From the NCBI RefSeq assembly GCF_900101955.1, contig NZ_FNAQ01000017.1, forward strand, positions 1 to 52,422: DNA of 52,422 nucleotides, in the 5' to 3' direction. Positions 30,601 to 39,576 of the stretch are shown in pieces; within the stretch, counting starts at the first letter, position 1, and every line of letters begins with the position of its first letter. The position numbers and the translations under genes were made by a program. The notes beneath the pieces are model-generated. The model searched no databases. It saw only the letters and a list, made by a program, of their open reading frames with translations, and was not told the origin of the DNA. This stretch comes from Desulfuromonas thiophila (lineage in GTDB: Bacteria; Desulfobacterota; Desulfuromonadia; Desulfuromonadales; Desulfuromonadaceae).

Positions 30601-32151
30601 CATGCCGTTGACGCGGAAACCGGCGAAGAACGTTTTGCCTTTGTGCCCAACAGCGTTTTTGACAATCTGAAGTTGCTCACCGAACGCAACTACGAGCATC
30701 AGTTTTATGTCGACCTGACACCGACCGCCAAAAAGCTCGATTCACGTAACGCCTGGCTGGTAGGCGGGCTGGGCAAGGGCGGCAAAGGGCTTTACGCATT
30801 GAAAACCTATGAAGCTGACAGCAGCGGCAATGCCACCATCGACGCCAACAGCTACAGTAGCGATACCGGCATCAGCACCATTGCCAGCATGGTGAAATGG
30901 GAATATGCCGCGACAGCTAACGCCGATAATGATTTGGGTTACACCTTCAGCAAACCCGCCATTGTACGCAGCAACGATATTGATCATCCTTGGCTGGTCA
31001 TCATCGGAAACGGCTACAGCAGCACCAATGAAACGGCTGTTCTTTATATCTTCGACCTGCAAAGTGGCGCCCTGCTGCGTAAAATTTCAACCCTGGCCAG
31101 CGGTTCCAACGGCCTTTCCGAGCCTGCCGTCGTCGATGTCAACGGCGACTTCAAGGCCGATTACGCCTATGCTGGCGACCTGAACGGCAATCTGTGGAAA
31201 TTCGATCTGAAGTCGAATGTCTATACGGAATGGGATGTCGCCTACAAAGATGTGGACTCTAATCCTGCACCTCTGTTCACCGCAACGGCTCAACCCATCA
31301 CATCCAAACCGGACGTGATGCACCATCCGAACCGTCATGGCTACATGGTCATCTTCGGCACAGGGAAATTCCTTGGCGAGTCCGATCGAACCAATGTCGA
31401 AATTCAATCCCTCTACGGCATCTGGGACTACGGCGATGACGCCGACGACAGCGAATATCTGGGCGCCATCGCCAACCGCACAGCCTCCGCCACCGAAGCG
31501 ACCCTGGGCCGCAACGAGTTAAAACTCCTGCGTCAGACCGTGATTGATGCCCGCACCCTGGATGGTTCTTTGTATCGAACATTCTCGAATAATCTGCCGT
31601 CAACAGAGGATAACCCCGCAACAACAACGATTCGGGAAGATCTTGATTTCTGGCCAACCACAAATGACGCTGAAAGCGGTCAAAACCCCAACCCCTCCCT
31701 CTATGCCGGCTGGTTTGTCGATCTGCGGGTGCAGGAAGACACCGACGATGATGACGATGATGATTTTTATGAGGGCGAGCGCGTTATCAAAGACATTCTG
31801 ATCAGCAATGGCCGAGCATTTATCGTCTCGTTCATTCCCAACAGCTCACCCTGCTCCGGAGGTGGCTATTCGTTCCTCTATATCCTCAATGCTGCAACAG
31901 GTGGCCGTCTGGGTACGGCACAGTTTGATCTCGGCAGCGGCGACGACCTCATTGATCACGATGACGATCAGGACACTCCCGGCGTCGCCCCTACCGGCAA
32001 GCTTTACACCGGCATGCTGCACGAGCCAACGTTCGTCTCCACCGGAGGTGACAAAGACGAGGTCTACATTAGCTCATCGACGGGTGAAATTATTGAGGAA
32101 GAAGTAGAATCCGAACGACTCGGTGAAGTTTACTGGCAGGTTCTCAACTAA
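27685..32151 (+). CDS. pilY1: PilY1-type pilus tip adhesin with two golvesin-like insertions
   Basis: This 1488-residue exported protein has a signal peptide (about 1-22). A VWA domain follows with MIDAS DDSGS (48-52), a second part GSTPLRAGL (about 610) and IAMTDGYYND (about 652). The C-terminal PilY1 beta-propeller runs from about 821 to 1488, with a calcium loop DVNGDFKAD (about 1151). Two domains interrupt the VWA region at about 158-298 and 446-587. Each shows the golvesin/Xly-like pattern (IVDN...GYSD, AGEYNVYVY, VNHSSGTNTYYINQ, WADAVKLE). PilY1 proteins sit at the pilus tip, aid assembly and act in adhesion and mechanosensing. The start at 27685 follows AAAGGA and restores the signal peptide. 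An upstream frame overlapping pilX is rejected. Confidence 0.92.
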   Translation: MKRIISLTILLTICLSAFSAVAGEIDISDRPMETKVQTAPPLVMFLMDDSGSMDWEMMTEEDDGLFDDDAYFYNPGDNLTNTGAGTVDSTERREWKSQWSGYNRIYYNPHSTYRPWPSTDTYSLADASTTTPRSNPISSSYTISLGNEFYAVSTGTSGEIIVDDPLTSSIANNTDYFEYSNTNSWWESGGGTTDEYGGHAKYTGSTGAWAEWTFTIPEADDYKVYAWWDDFSDRDPDARYTVNHSGGSTDYYKNQSNYSGDWNYLGTHSYTAGEYKIRVTRHDSDGSSTLADAIRLIPADAPSSTTVSIKISHYFTKDTDGNTYLVNLDPATSTRNYYRFEDHDTDNRVDDGELTEVADDEVPVSIKKAIYDSDGQITGYYTAEEDLQNFANWYSYFRRREFTAKAAIGQALKDFKGVKVGFYSINGNLEQSVLPVKLDMLQEAIDNQVIVDNADAGYSDTPSGNWVSRDNSSAYNNRARRTGASGTSTATFSLNITEAGEYNVYVYGACSSDGDRNAKISVNHSSGTNTYYINQDSDRTNLCDSWIPVGSHTFSEGTSHSITIERHSGSTGGSRTWADAVKLEKISASFVNIDRTNDLLDMLYAMNSNGSTPLRAGLDEVGKYYKGESNDIDSGNSPYSAEADGGACQKAFVIAMTDGYYNDSDTYAGNTDDDDTLYSGVSPYTDGHSNTLADIAMKYYYADLRTDLDNEVPVDSCDKARHQHMVTHAVSFGVKGSIDPNDLEPGSNPPKRYTDDPCFLNADAPTITWPSTSSDAGKIDDLFHAAINGRGLYFQADDPEQLVNALNEIVSDISLPASGASVSVNSNELQEGLVVYQTRYIANEWTGDVVAYPVDPYSGEIYKDEDDILWHAKDGLPAHADRNIVTYNGSGGAAFSYNSLTETQKGLLLFGDESGNTTLAQARLNYLRGDNSAINTYNFRYRTSNLGDVVHSAPTVAAGGQTIYFGANDGMLHAVDAETGEERFAFVPNSVFDNLKLLTERNYEHQFYVDLTPTAKKLDSRNAWLVGGLGKGGKGLYALKTYEADSSGNATIDANSYSSDTGISTIASMVKWEYAATANADNDLGYTFSKPAIVRSNDIDHPWLVIIGNGYSSTNETAVLYIFDLQSGALLRKISTLASGSNGLSEPAVVDVNGDFKADYAYAGDLNGNLWKFDLKSNVYTEWDVAYKDVDSNPAPLFTATAQPITSKPDVMHHPNRHGYMVIFGTGKFLGESDRTNVEIQSLYGIWDYGDDADDSEYLGAIANRTASATEATLGRNELKLLRQTVIDARTLDGSLYRTFSNNLPSTEDNPATTTIREDLDFWPTTNDAESGQNPNPSLYAGWFVDLRVQEDTDDDDDDDFYEGERVIKDILISNGRAFIVSFIPNSSPCSGGGYSFLYILNAATGGRLGTAQFDLGSGDDLIDHDDDQDTPGVAPTGKLYTGMLHEPTFVSTGGDKDEVYISSSTGEIIEEEVESERLGEVYWQVLN

Positions 32152-32161
32152 GGAGACTTCT

Positions 32162-32455
32162 ATGAGAAAAAAACTGGCGATAGCTTTGTTACTGTTTCTG
32201 GCAATTTCCTCAATGCCATTTCTCGTCTTAAGCGATGAAAATCTAGTTTACACGGGGAAAATAAAAAAAATCAGCGAAACGGACGTCGTCATCGGTGACC
32301 GCCTGTTTCACCTGACGGAAAACACCCGCTATTACCGCACCAGTGGCCACCCGGCAAGAAAAGATGCTTTTAAATCCGGGACAAAGATTTTATGGTCATA
32401 TACAGAAAACAAAGACGTGATAGAGATAGGGTTAATCGACAGCCCGCAAGACTAA
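32162..32455 (+). CDS. small exported protein after pilY1, PilY2-like by position
   Basis: This 97-residue protein has a signal peptide (about 1-22; basic MRKK, hydrophobic core, then SDEN) and a small beta-rich mature part (about 30-90; VYTGKIKKISETDVVIGDRLF). It starts 10 bases after pilY1 behind AAGGAGA and ends at the operon terminator. In pseudomonads a small PilY2 protein occupies this place. I see position and size agreement but no decisive motif, so the name is not assigned. Confidence 0.7.
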   Translation: MRKKLAIALLLFLAISSMPFLVLSDENLVYTGKIKKISETDVVIGDRLFHLTENTRYYRTSGHPARKDAFKSGTKILWSYTENKDVIEIGLIDSPQD

Positions 32456-32478
32456 CCACTCTTTTTACCACCGAAGCA

Positions 32479-32513
32479 CAACAGCCCGACCGGTTCCCCC
32501 GGTCGGGCTGTTG
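32479..32513 (+). terminator. Rho-independent terminator of the pilin operon
   Basis: A perfect 15-bp stem CAACAGCCCGACCGG/CCGGTCGGGCTGTTG with a 5-base loop is followed by ATTTTC. It lies 24 bases after the last gene of the fimT-pilWVX-pilY1 run. Confidence 0.85.
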
Positions 32514-32587
32514 ATTTTCAGCGGTTTTTCTCGGCTGGCATTGCGAACGAGAAGCAAGGAGCGACAGCATATAAGCCGGGAAGTTTC

Positions 32588-32776
32588 TTACACTTCCAGG
32601 TGCTCTCCGCGGGTGGCACGGAGGCTTTTGCCGAAACGGCGCGGTCGTGACAGGAAGTAGTGCGTCCCTTCTTCTGCCAGCTGACAGGCGAAGTCGGTTT
32701 TATCGACGTAGTAACAGTTTTCTTCTCGAATCTTCCGAAATATCTGTATCCCGATGGGCAGTTTCTTCCGCTTCAT
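32588..32776 (-). pseudogene. N-terminal remnant of an AAA-ATPase/PD-(D/E)XK family gene
   Basis: The 62-codon frame reads KLPIGIQIFRKIREENCYYV, then YFLSRPRRFGKSL. That is the start of the widespread 'AAA-ATPase-like / PD-(D/E)XK nuclease' family (full length about 500-600 residues), where FGKSL is the Walker A region. After FGKSL the sequence departs (RATRGEHLEV, stop), so nearly the whole protein is missing. A deletion, with the two ends joined, is the simplest reading. The family is often found in multiple variable copies. The rest of 32456-32865 holds the pilin terminator and a small hairpin. Confidence 0.75.
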
Positions 32777-32808
32777 GGGCTATCTTGGGCAGTCATCCGA
32801 CCCAAAAG

Positions 32809-32827
32809 CGCCAAACAGCTTTTGGCG
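32809..32827 (-). terminator. possible terminator after the U32 peptidase gene
   Basis: A 7-bp stem CGCCAAA/TTTGGCG with a 5-base loop is followed on the minus strand by CTTTTGGG. It lies about 40 bases after the peptidase stop. The T-run is short. Confidence 0.4.
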
Positions 32828-32865
32828 AACCCTGCAGCATACGTAAACAACAATCCGTGACGGCT

Positions 32866-35229
32866 TCATTCCATGCCAGCCTGATAGTTGAACGGTGCGG
32901 TACCGGGCAGGGCGCGGTCCTGTGCCAGGGCGTCAAGCACACGCCGTCCCGTGTCGCTGAAGGCGCCCAGGTGCGACAGGTCGGCAATGAAACCGGCACA
33001 ACCCAGCTGGCGCAGACCGGCAAGCTGACCGGCGAGTGAGAAATCGGTTTCGCTGCTGAGTACCGTCAGGCCGGCGCGCTGGCGCACGCGGTAGCCTTCA
33101 TCCCGGTCAGACAGCAATGGCGCGTCACCCCGCACACCCGCGATACGGATGCGGGAGGTGATCAGATCGATACTGCTGTACACCAACGCCCGCAGGGGCA
33201 GGGCACTGTGGCGCAGCAACGCCGCCATGTTGGCCTGATCATCCTCGACATAGAGTTCCGCACTGCTGGCGCCAAGCTCCTGCCAGGCCTGCACGGCCTG
33301 ACGGTTAAGGCTGAACAGACGATAGCCGGCCTCCAGGCGCAGGCCGTCATACTGGCGGAACAGGCGGAAATGGCTGAGGTTATTCAGCCGAAAGGCGCGA
33401 AAACCGGCACTGACCAGATGATGAACAGACTTCTGCAGCCGATCCCAGTCACTATCGAAACAGACAAAGGGCAGATCCCATACCAGCCGCTGCTGCTGCC
33501 GCGGCGACGGCTGCCAGGGTCGGTGCAGCACGGCAGCGGTGAGGGGCACCAGAACCCGGTCAATCGCACGATTTTCCAGCAGACGAATCTCGCGGGCATC
33601 GCGCACCATGACAGTGAAATCACAGCCTCCCGCCCCCGCCGCTGCCGCAGCGACACCATCATCCAGGGCCTGGCGGCGACGCTGCTGGCGCTGCTCGTGC
33701 TGCTGCTGTTCGAGTTGCTGCTGCAGCTGTTGATAAAAATCGCGGCGGATCTGTTTGAGCTGTTTGGGGGCGATGGCCACCGGCGGCAGGTTATCCGCCC
33801 ACAGCTGACGCAGAGCGAAAGGGGCCTGATCGGTCTGGGCAAACAACGGCTGCAGCACGGCGGCGCTTAACGGCTGATCCGTGGCATTGAAGGTTTCTAC
33901 CGCAAAGCTGGACTCAACATGCAGATCCGGCAGTTCAGCCTGCAGCTGCAACTGTCCCGCCGTCAGAGCTATTCGCAAATCAAGCGGCCAACGCTGCAGC
34001 GGCGCCTGCTGCAGACGCCGGCGACAGGCGGCATCGCTCAGGGAGAAAGCCTGCTGTGACGACACCTTGAACACGGCATCGCCCGGCCTGAAGGCATCCC
34101 GGAACGGCGTCGACACCGTTTGCGGGCCAATCGGCAGCTGCTTGACCAACCGGTTGCCCTGCCACAGCTCGCGCACGGTGAATGCCTTGCCGACCTGATC
34201 GTTGCGCGGCTGTACCCGCAGCCGGTCGCCGATGCGCAGCACATCCTTACTATGATAGCTGAGCTTGCCACCGCCGGCCCGGCTGACCTCGCCCAGAAAG
34301 CGGCCGGTGGAACCGCGCCGCGCCGGCGTCGCCAGATCGACCGGCTGGGCTCCACTTAAAAAACCCTTTGTCGGCGCGCGGCCAAAGGAGTCGCGCAGCT
34401 TCTCGCGCGCCTCGGCGATGGCCTGCTGCCGCCGGGCCGGCGGAGCATCCAGCACCTGGCGGTAGGCCGCCACCACGTTGGCGACATACTCGGCGCTTTT
34501 CATGCGACCCTCGATCTTGAAACTGCACACCCCGGCCTGCTGCAGCTGCGGCAACAGATCAATGGCCGACAGGTCATTGGGTGAAAAGTAGTAGCCGGGC
34601 TTGTTGCGGTAACTGTAGCGCCGGCGACAGGGCTGGGTACAGCGCCCCCGGTTGCCGCTCTGGCCACCCAGCCAGGAAGAAAAATAACACTGGCCGGAGA
34701 AGCAAAAGCACAGCGCGCCGTGAATGAAATGTTCCAACTGCAAACTGGTCTGACTGCGGATCTGGGCGATTTCAGCCAGGGTCAGTTCCCGCGCCAACAC
34801 CGCCCGCTCGAATCCCATGGCTTCGAGCTGTTTGACACCGGCGCTGTTGTGCACCGTCATCTGGGTGGAAGCGTGCAGCGGCAAGTCGGGGAAATAGCGC
34901 CGCGCCAGCCGCCAGACCGCCAGATCCTGCAAAATCACGGCATCGACCCCGGCGGCACTGATGGCATCGAGGGTATCGACCAGTTCCGCCAGTTCCTGCT
35001 GCTTGACCAGCGTGTTGAGGGTAACGAACAGCTTGCGGTCCTGCTGGTGGGCGTAGCGCGTCATGGCGTCAAGATCGGCAAAGGAAAAATTCTTCGCCTT
35101 GGCGCGGGCGGAAAAGCTCTTCAGGCCACAGTAGACAGCATCGGCGCCAGCTTCAAGGGCGGCAAAAAAGGCTTCCAGGCTGCCAGCCGGAGCCAGCAGT
35201 TCGGTAAAGGGGGCAGGGGACTCAGACAA
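32866..35229 (-). CDS. U32-family peptidase (YhbU/RlhA-type, with C-terminal extension)
   Basis: This 787-residue protein begins with ELLAPAGSLEAFFAALEAGA, the classic U32 start. It has the cysteine-rich segment CFCFSGQCYFSS...GRCTQPCR (about 190-225), FKIEGRMKS, and a long C-terminal part that includes a second U32-like region. Family members are annotated as collagenase-like peptidases, and some act in tRNA or rRNA hydroxylation (TrhP, RlhA), probably using an Fe-S cluster held by the Cys motif. No ATG is available near the domain start. A TTG at 35229 has GGAG 8 bases upstream. A GTG at 35346 would place the start inside the groEL terminator and is rejected. Confidence 0.88.
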   Translation of the reverse strand: MSESPAPFTELLAPAGSLEAFFAALEAGADAVYCGLKSFSARAKAKNFSFADLDAMTRYAHQQDRKLFVTLNTLVKQQELAELVDTLDAISAAGVDAVILQDLAVWRLARRYFPDLPLHASTQMTVHNSAGVKQLEAMGFERAVLARELTLAEIAQIRSQTSLQLEHFIHGALCFCFSGQCYFSSWLGGQSGNRGRCTQPCRRRYSYRNKPGYYFSPNDLSAIDLLPQLQQAGVCSFKIEGRMKSAEYVANVVAAYRQVLDAPPARRQQAIAEAREKLRDSFGRAPTKGFLSGAQPVDLATPARRGSTGRFLGEVSRAGGGKLSYHSKDVLRIGDRLRVQPRNDQVGKAFTVRELWQGNRLVKQLPIGPQTVSTPFRDAFRPGDAVFKVSSQQAFSLSDAACRRRLQQAPLQRWPLDLRIALTAGQLQLQAELPDLHVESSFAVETFNATDQPLSAAVLQPLFAQTDQAPFALRQLWADNLPPVAIAPKQLKQIRRDFYQQLQQQLEQQQHEQRQQRRRQALDDGVAAAAAGAGGCDFTVMVRDAREIRLLENRAIDRVLVPLTAAVLHRPWQPSPRQQQRLVWDLPFVCFDSDWDRLQKSVHHLVSAGFRAFRLNNLSHFRLFRQYDGLRLEAGYRLFSLNRQAVQAWQELGASSAELYVEDDQANMAALLRHSALPLRALVYSSIDLITSRIRIAGVRGDAPLLSDRDEGYRVRQRAGLTVLSSETDFSLAGQLAGLRQLGCAGFIADLSHLGAFSDTGRRVLDALAQDRALPGTAPFNYQAGME

Positions 35230-35346
35230 GGGGCAGACTCCGCAGGGCAAAGAACGGCAGGAAACAGATTTTCTCAGAATAGCACGGCCACAGAGCCTGC
35301 CGGAGGCAAAAACGCCGCCAGCCTTGCTGCCTGGTCCGTGAACCAC

Positions 35347-35377
35347 AAAAAAACCCCCGCAAAGGCGGGGGTTTTTT
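35347..35377. terminator. bidirectional-looking terminator after groEL
   Basis: CCCCCGC-AAAG-GCGGGGG is flanked by seven A on the left and six T on the right, so each strand has a stem followed by a U-run. On the minus strand it ends groEL, 37 bases after the stop. Confidence 0.9.
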
Positions 35378-35413
35378 GTTACGCAAGCGACACGCCAGGG
35401 GCGCGGCGACTGA

Positions 35414-37075
<1,662 letters not shown>

Positions 37076-37119
37076 TTAAGCAGGTAAGGAAAAAACGGGC
37101 TCTCAGCGCCCTCGCGCCA

Positions 37120-37413
37120 TTATTTTTCGACCACGCCGAGGATATCGTCCTCGCGCATCATCAGAAAGCTCTCGCCTTCCACCTTGATCTCGGTGCCGGC
37201 ATACTTGCCAAACAGAACCTTGTCGCCCACCTTGACATCCATGCCGAGCACCTTGCCTTCAGCGGTGACCTTGCCTTTGCCAACGGCGATGACTTCGCCC
37301 TGCTGCGGCTTTTCCTTCGACGCGGTATCGGGGATGATGATGCCACCGGCCGTGGTGGTTTCCTCTGCGACACATTTGACGATGATACGATCCTGCAGCG
37401 GTCTGATGTTCAT
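37120..37413 (-). CDS. groES: co-chaperonin GroES (10 kDa)
   Basis: This 97-residue subunit of the heptameric lid of the GroEL chamber has [12 protein letters not shown] at the start, a mobile loop ([20 protein letters not shown], about 16-35) and the C-terminal DILGVVE. The start at 37413 follows AGGAG. It is the first gene of the groESL operon. CIRCE lies about 133 bases upstream. Confidence 0.98.
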   Translation of the reverse strand: MNIRPLQDRIIVKCVAEETTTAGGIIIPDTASKEKPQQGEVIAVGKGKVTAEGKVLGMDVKVGDKVLFGKYAGTEIKVEGESFLMMREDDILGVVEK

Positions 37414-37545
37414 GTTTCCTGACTCCTTTTTGTACGGAAAGTAAAGGTGACGGCACCAACCAGCTGGCGCCGCCCGGTCGTCCGGGATTTAAGTCAACGA
37501 CGTCGTTCAATACCAGCCTGGATAACCGCCCTTGCGGCGATCCTG

Positions 37546-37572
37546 TTAGCACTCAAACACGGCGAGTGCTAA
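37546..37572 (-). promoter_or_regulatory. CIRCE operator (HrcA-binding) of groESL
   Basis: TTAGCACTC-N9-GAGTGCTAA is a perfect match to the CIRCE inverted repeat, to which HrcA binds to repress heat-shock genes. It is placed just downstream of the promoter -10 element, so HrcA would block initiation. hrcA itself is not in the window. Confidence 0.97.
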
Positions 37573-37583
37573 CAACAGGGCCA

Positions 37584-37611
37584 AATATAGTCAGACCGCT
37601 GTGAATGTCAA
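37584..37611 (-). promoter_or_regulatory. sigma-70 promoter of groESL
   Basis: On the minus strand, TTGACA (37606-37611) and TATATT (37584-37589) are 16 bases apart. The -35 is perfect and the -10 is 5/6. The start point would fall just before or within the CIRCE element. Confidence 0.85.
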
Positions 37612-37669
37612 GGCCCGCGTTGCAGAAAAAATCCTGCCAGCAGCCAGCCGCGTTGGGCGGCCACAGCCC

Positions 37670-37698
37670 TTGACAGTCGCCGGGCACCGTGCTACACC
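37670..37698 (+). promoter_or_regulatory. putative promoter of the class V aminotransferase gene
   Basis: TTGACA (37670-37675) and TACACC (37693-37698) are 17 bases apart, about 100 bases upstream of the GTG start. The -35 is perfect and the -10 is 3/6. It diverges from the groESL promoter about 60 bases away. Confidence 0.5.
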
Positions 37699-37796
37699 AC
37701 GAAAATTGTTGATAAAATCCTATAACGTGGCCAGTATTCGGCCAGGCTGCCCCATGAGGAGCGGCCCCGTTTTGCCTGTGAAAGGAGAACCCCGAG

Positions 37797-38873
37797 GTGC
37801 ACAAAAAACTCTACATTCCCGGCCCGGTGGAGGTTAGCGCCGACGTTTTCGCCGCCATGTCACAACCCATGATCGGTCATCGCATGGCCGAATACGCCCA
37901 GCTGCACCAGCGCGTGACCGACAATCTCAAGCGCCTGCTCAACACCAGCGAGCCGGTGTTCCTGTCCACCTCCAGCGCCTTCGGCATCATGGAAGGTGCG
38001 GTGCGCAACCTGGTACAGAAGCGCTGTGCCAACTTCGGCAACGGCGCCTTCAGCAGCAAATGGCACGATGTCACCCGCCGCTGCGGCCTTGAAGCGGATC
38101 TGTTTGAGGCCGACTGGGGGCAGCCGGTCACGCCGGAAATGGTCGAGGCCGCACTCAAAACCGGCCGCTACGACGCCATCACCCTGGTGCACAATGAAAC
38201 CTCCACCGGCGTGCTGTCGCCACTGGCAGACATTGCCGAGGTGATGAAAAACTATCCCGAGGTCTCCTTCATTACCGACACCGTTTCCTCCATGAGCGCC
38301 GTGCCCATTGATTTCGCCGCCCTGGGTCTCGACGTCTGTCTGGCCGGGGTGCAGAAGGCCTTCGGACTGCCGCCGGGGCTGGCGGTCTGCGCCGTGTCAC
38401 GCAAGGCCCTCGACAAAGCTAAAACCACGCCCAACCGTGGCTATTACTTCGACTTTGAAGAATTCGAAAAGAACGATTTGAAGCACAACACGCCCAGCAC
38501 GCCCTGCATCAGCCTGATCTACGGTCTCGACGCCCAGCTGCAAAAAATGTTCATTGAAGGACTCGACAACCGTTACCGCCGCCACGCCGCCATGGCGGAA
38601 AAAACCCGCGCCTGGATTCAGGCCCAGGGCTTCGGCCTGTTCGCTGCCGCAGGTTACCGCTCCGTCACCCTCACCAGCGGCTGCAACGATGGCCGCACCG
38701 ATCTCGATGCGCTGAAAAAACTGGCCGGGGCGCGCGGCTATGCCATCGATAACGGCTACGGCAAGATCAAGAACACCAGCTTCCGTATTGCCCACATGGC
38801 CGACATGACTGATGCCGACCTGGACGAGCTGTTTGCCCTGCTGGAGGAACTGCTGCCGCAGGCACGCCGCTAA
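37797..38873 (+). CDS. class V aminotransferase (alanine/serine--glyoxylate type)
   Basis: This 358-residue PLP enzyme of fold type I has a start typical of the group (KLYIPGPVEVSADVFAAMSQPMIGHR). It has the Asp that pairs with the PLP ring nitrogen (FITDTVSSMSA) and the Schiff-base Lys in LAGVQKAFGLPPGLA (about 193). The family transfers amino groups between alanine or serine and glyoxylate, and also covers phosphonate-related and hydrogenase-misnamed members. The substrate is not certain. It starts with GTG (37797) behind AAAGGAG. Both neighbours are divergent or separated by terminators, so it is likely monocistronic. Confidence 0.88.
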   Translation: MHKKLYIPGPVEVSADVFAAMSQPMIGHRMAEYAQLHQRVTDNLKRLLNTSEPVFLSTSSAFGIMEGAVRNLVQKRCANFGNGAFSSKWHDVTRRCGLEADLFEADWGQPVTPEMVEAALKTGRYDAITLVHNETSTGVLSPLADIAEVMKNYPEVSFITDTVSSMSAVPIDFAALGLDVCLAGVQKAFGLPPGLAVCAVSRKALDKAKTTPNRGYYFDFEEFEKNDLKHNTPSTPCISLIYGLDAQLQKMFIEGLDNRYRRHAAMAEKTRAWIQAQGFGLFAAAGYRSVTLTSGCNDGRTDLDALKKLAGARGYAIDNGYGKIKNTSFRIAHMADMTDADLDELFALLEELLPQARR

Positions 38874-38913
38874 AAATCCATACCGCCCGCGCAGGACCAT
38901 GCCGACAACAACA

Positions 38914-38942
38914 AGGGGAAGCAGCAACGGGCTGCTTCCCCT
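38914..38942 (+). terminator. Rho-independent terminator of the aminotransferase gene
   Basis: A perfect 12-bp stem AGGGGAAGCAGC/GCTGCTTCCCCT with a 5-base loop is followed by CTTTTAT. It lies 40 bases after the stop. Confidence 0.87.
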
Positions 38943-38991
38943 CTTTTATGGTACGGCCACGCCCCGCTGTGCAATTATCCCTTCATCGTTT

Positions 38992-39005
38992 TTGACCCCG
39001 ATCAA
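38992..39005 (+). promoter_or_regulatory. FNR/CRP-like dyad upstream of the CGGC operon
   Basis: TTGAC-CCCG-ATCAA matches the FNR consensus TTGAT-N4-ATCAA at 9 of 10 arm positions. It is centred about 40 bases before the -12 element of the sigma-54-like site at 39025. Regulators of the FNR/DNR family respond to oxygen or nitric oxide. Which one binds here is unknown. Confidence 0.45.
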
Positions 39006-39024
39006 ATTTTCTCCCGCCGTTCTG

Positions 39025-39040
39025 TGGCAGGCTGCTTGCC
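39025..39040 (+). promoter_or_regulatory. sigma-54 -24/-12 promoter of the CGGC operon
   Basis: TGGCAGGCTGCTTGCC fits TGGCACG-N4-TTGCA with both key dinucleotides (GG at -24, GC at -12) present and exactly 10 bases between them. Transcription would begin near 39050, about 28 bases before the first gene. Confidence 0.65.
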
Positions 39041-39077
39041 ATAAAGCCACAGCGGCCACGCGCCAGGAGACAACAGC

Positions 39078-39551
39078 ATGACAGCAAGCGATAAAACCTA
39101 TCTGGTGGTGGTGCAGTGCCACCTAGTGCAGCAGCGCTGCAGCGGCTTTCACTGCGAAAAAGCCTTTACCGACCGCACCGGCGGCTTTGCCCGTTATGCC
39201 GATCAGCCCGGCTTGCGGCGGCTGAGTCTGACCTGTGGCGGCTGTTGTGGCCGTGCCCTGCAGCGCAAGCTCAGTCATTTGCTGCGCAGCGCCCACCAGC
39301 GTGACGGCATTGAACCGGCGCAGGTGGTGGTACATCTGGCCTCCTGCATCTGCAAGGACAACCACCACGGGCCACCCTGCCCGCACCTGGATTATCTCAA
39401 AATCCTGGTCAGTCGTCTGGGGCTGGATCTGGTTGAAGACAGCTGGATCTCACGCACAGCTGAAAAACGCCGGCAGCAGGGACTCTACACCCCCAATGGC
39501 GAGCCGGAACAAACCGTTGTGGTCAGCAGCCCGGTCCGGCCGCTGCCTTGA
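39078..39551 (+). CDS. CGGC-domain putative metal-binding protein
   Basis: This 157-residue cytoplasmic protein of the CGGC family has the motif LTCGGCCGR (about 53-60), an N-terminal CSGFHCEKAF (about 21-30) and HLASCICKDNHHGPPCPH (about 90-107), giving many Cys and His residues for metal or cluster binding. The family's biochemical role is not established. The start follows AGGAGA. It is first in a three-gene operon, 25 bases before a polyferredoxin gene, behind the sigma-54-like promoter. Context suggests a redox or metal sensing/handling role, which is an inference. Confidence 0.85.
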   Translation: MTASDKTYLVVVQCHLVQQRCSGFHCEKAFTDRTGGFARYADQPGLRRLSLTCGGCCGRALQRKLSHLLRSAHQRDGIEPAQVVVHLASCICKDNHHGPPCPHLDYLKILVSRLGLDLVEDSWISRTAEKRRQQGLYTPNGEPEQTVVVSSPVRPLP

Positions 39552-39576
39552 CCGCCGCTCCAACCAAGGAGAGATC

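Noticed and set aside
35229-35346. Upstream GTG start for the U32 peptidase
   Set aside because: It would put the start codon at the base of the groEL terminator hairpin and add 39 residues with no similarity to the family. A TTG with GGAG upstream sits next to the conserved domain.
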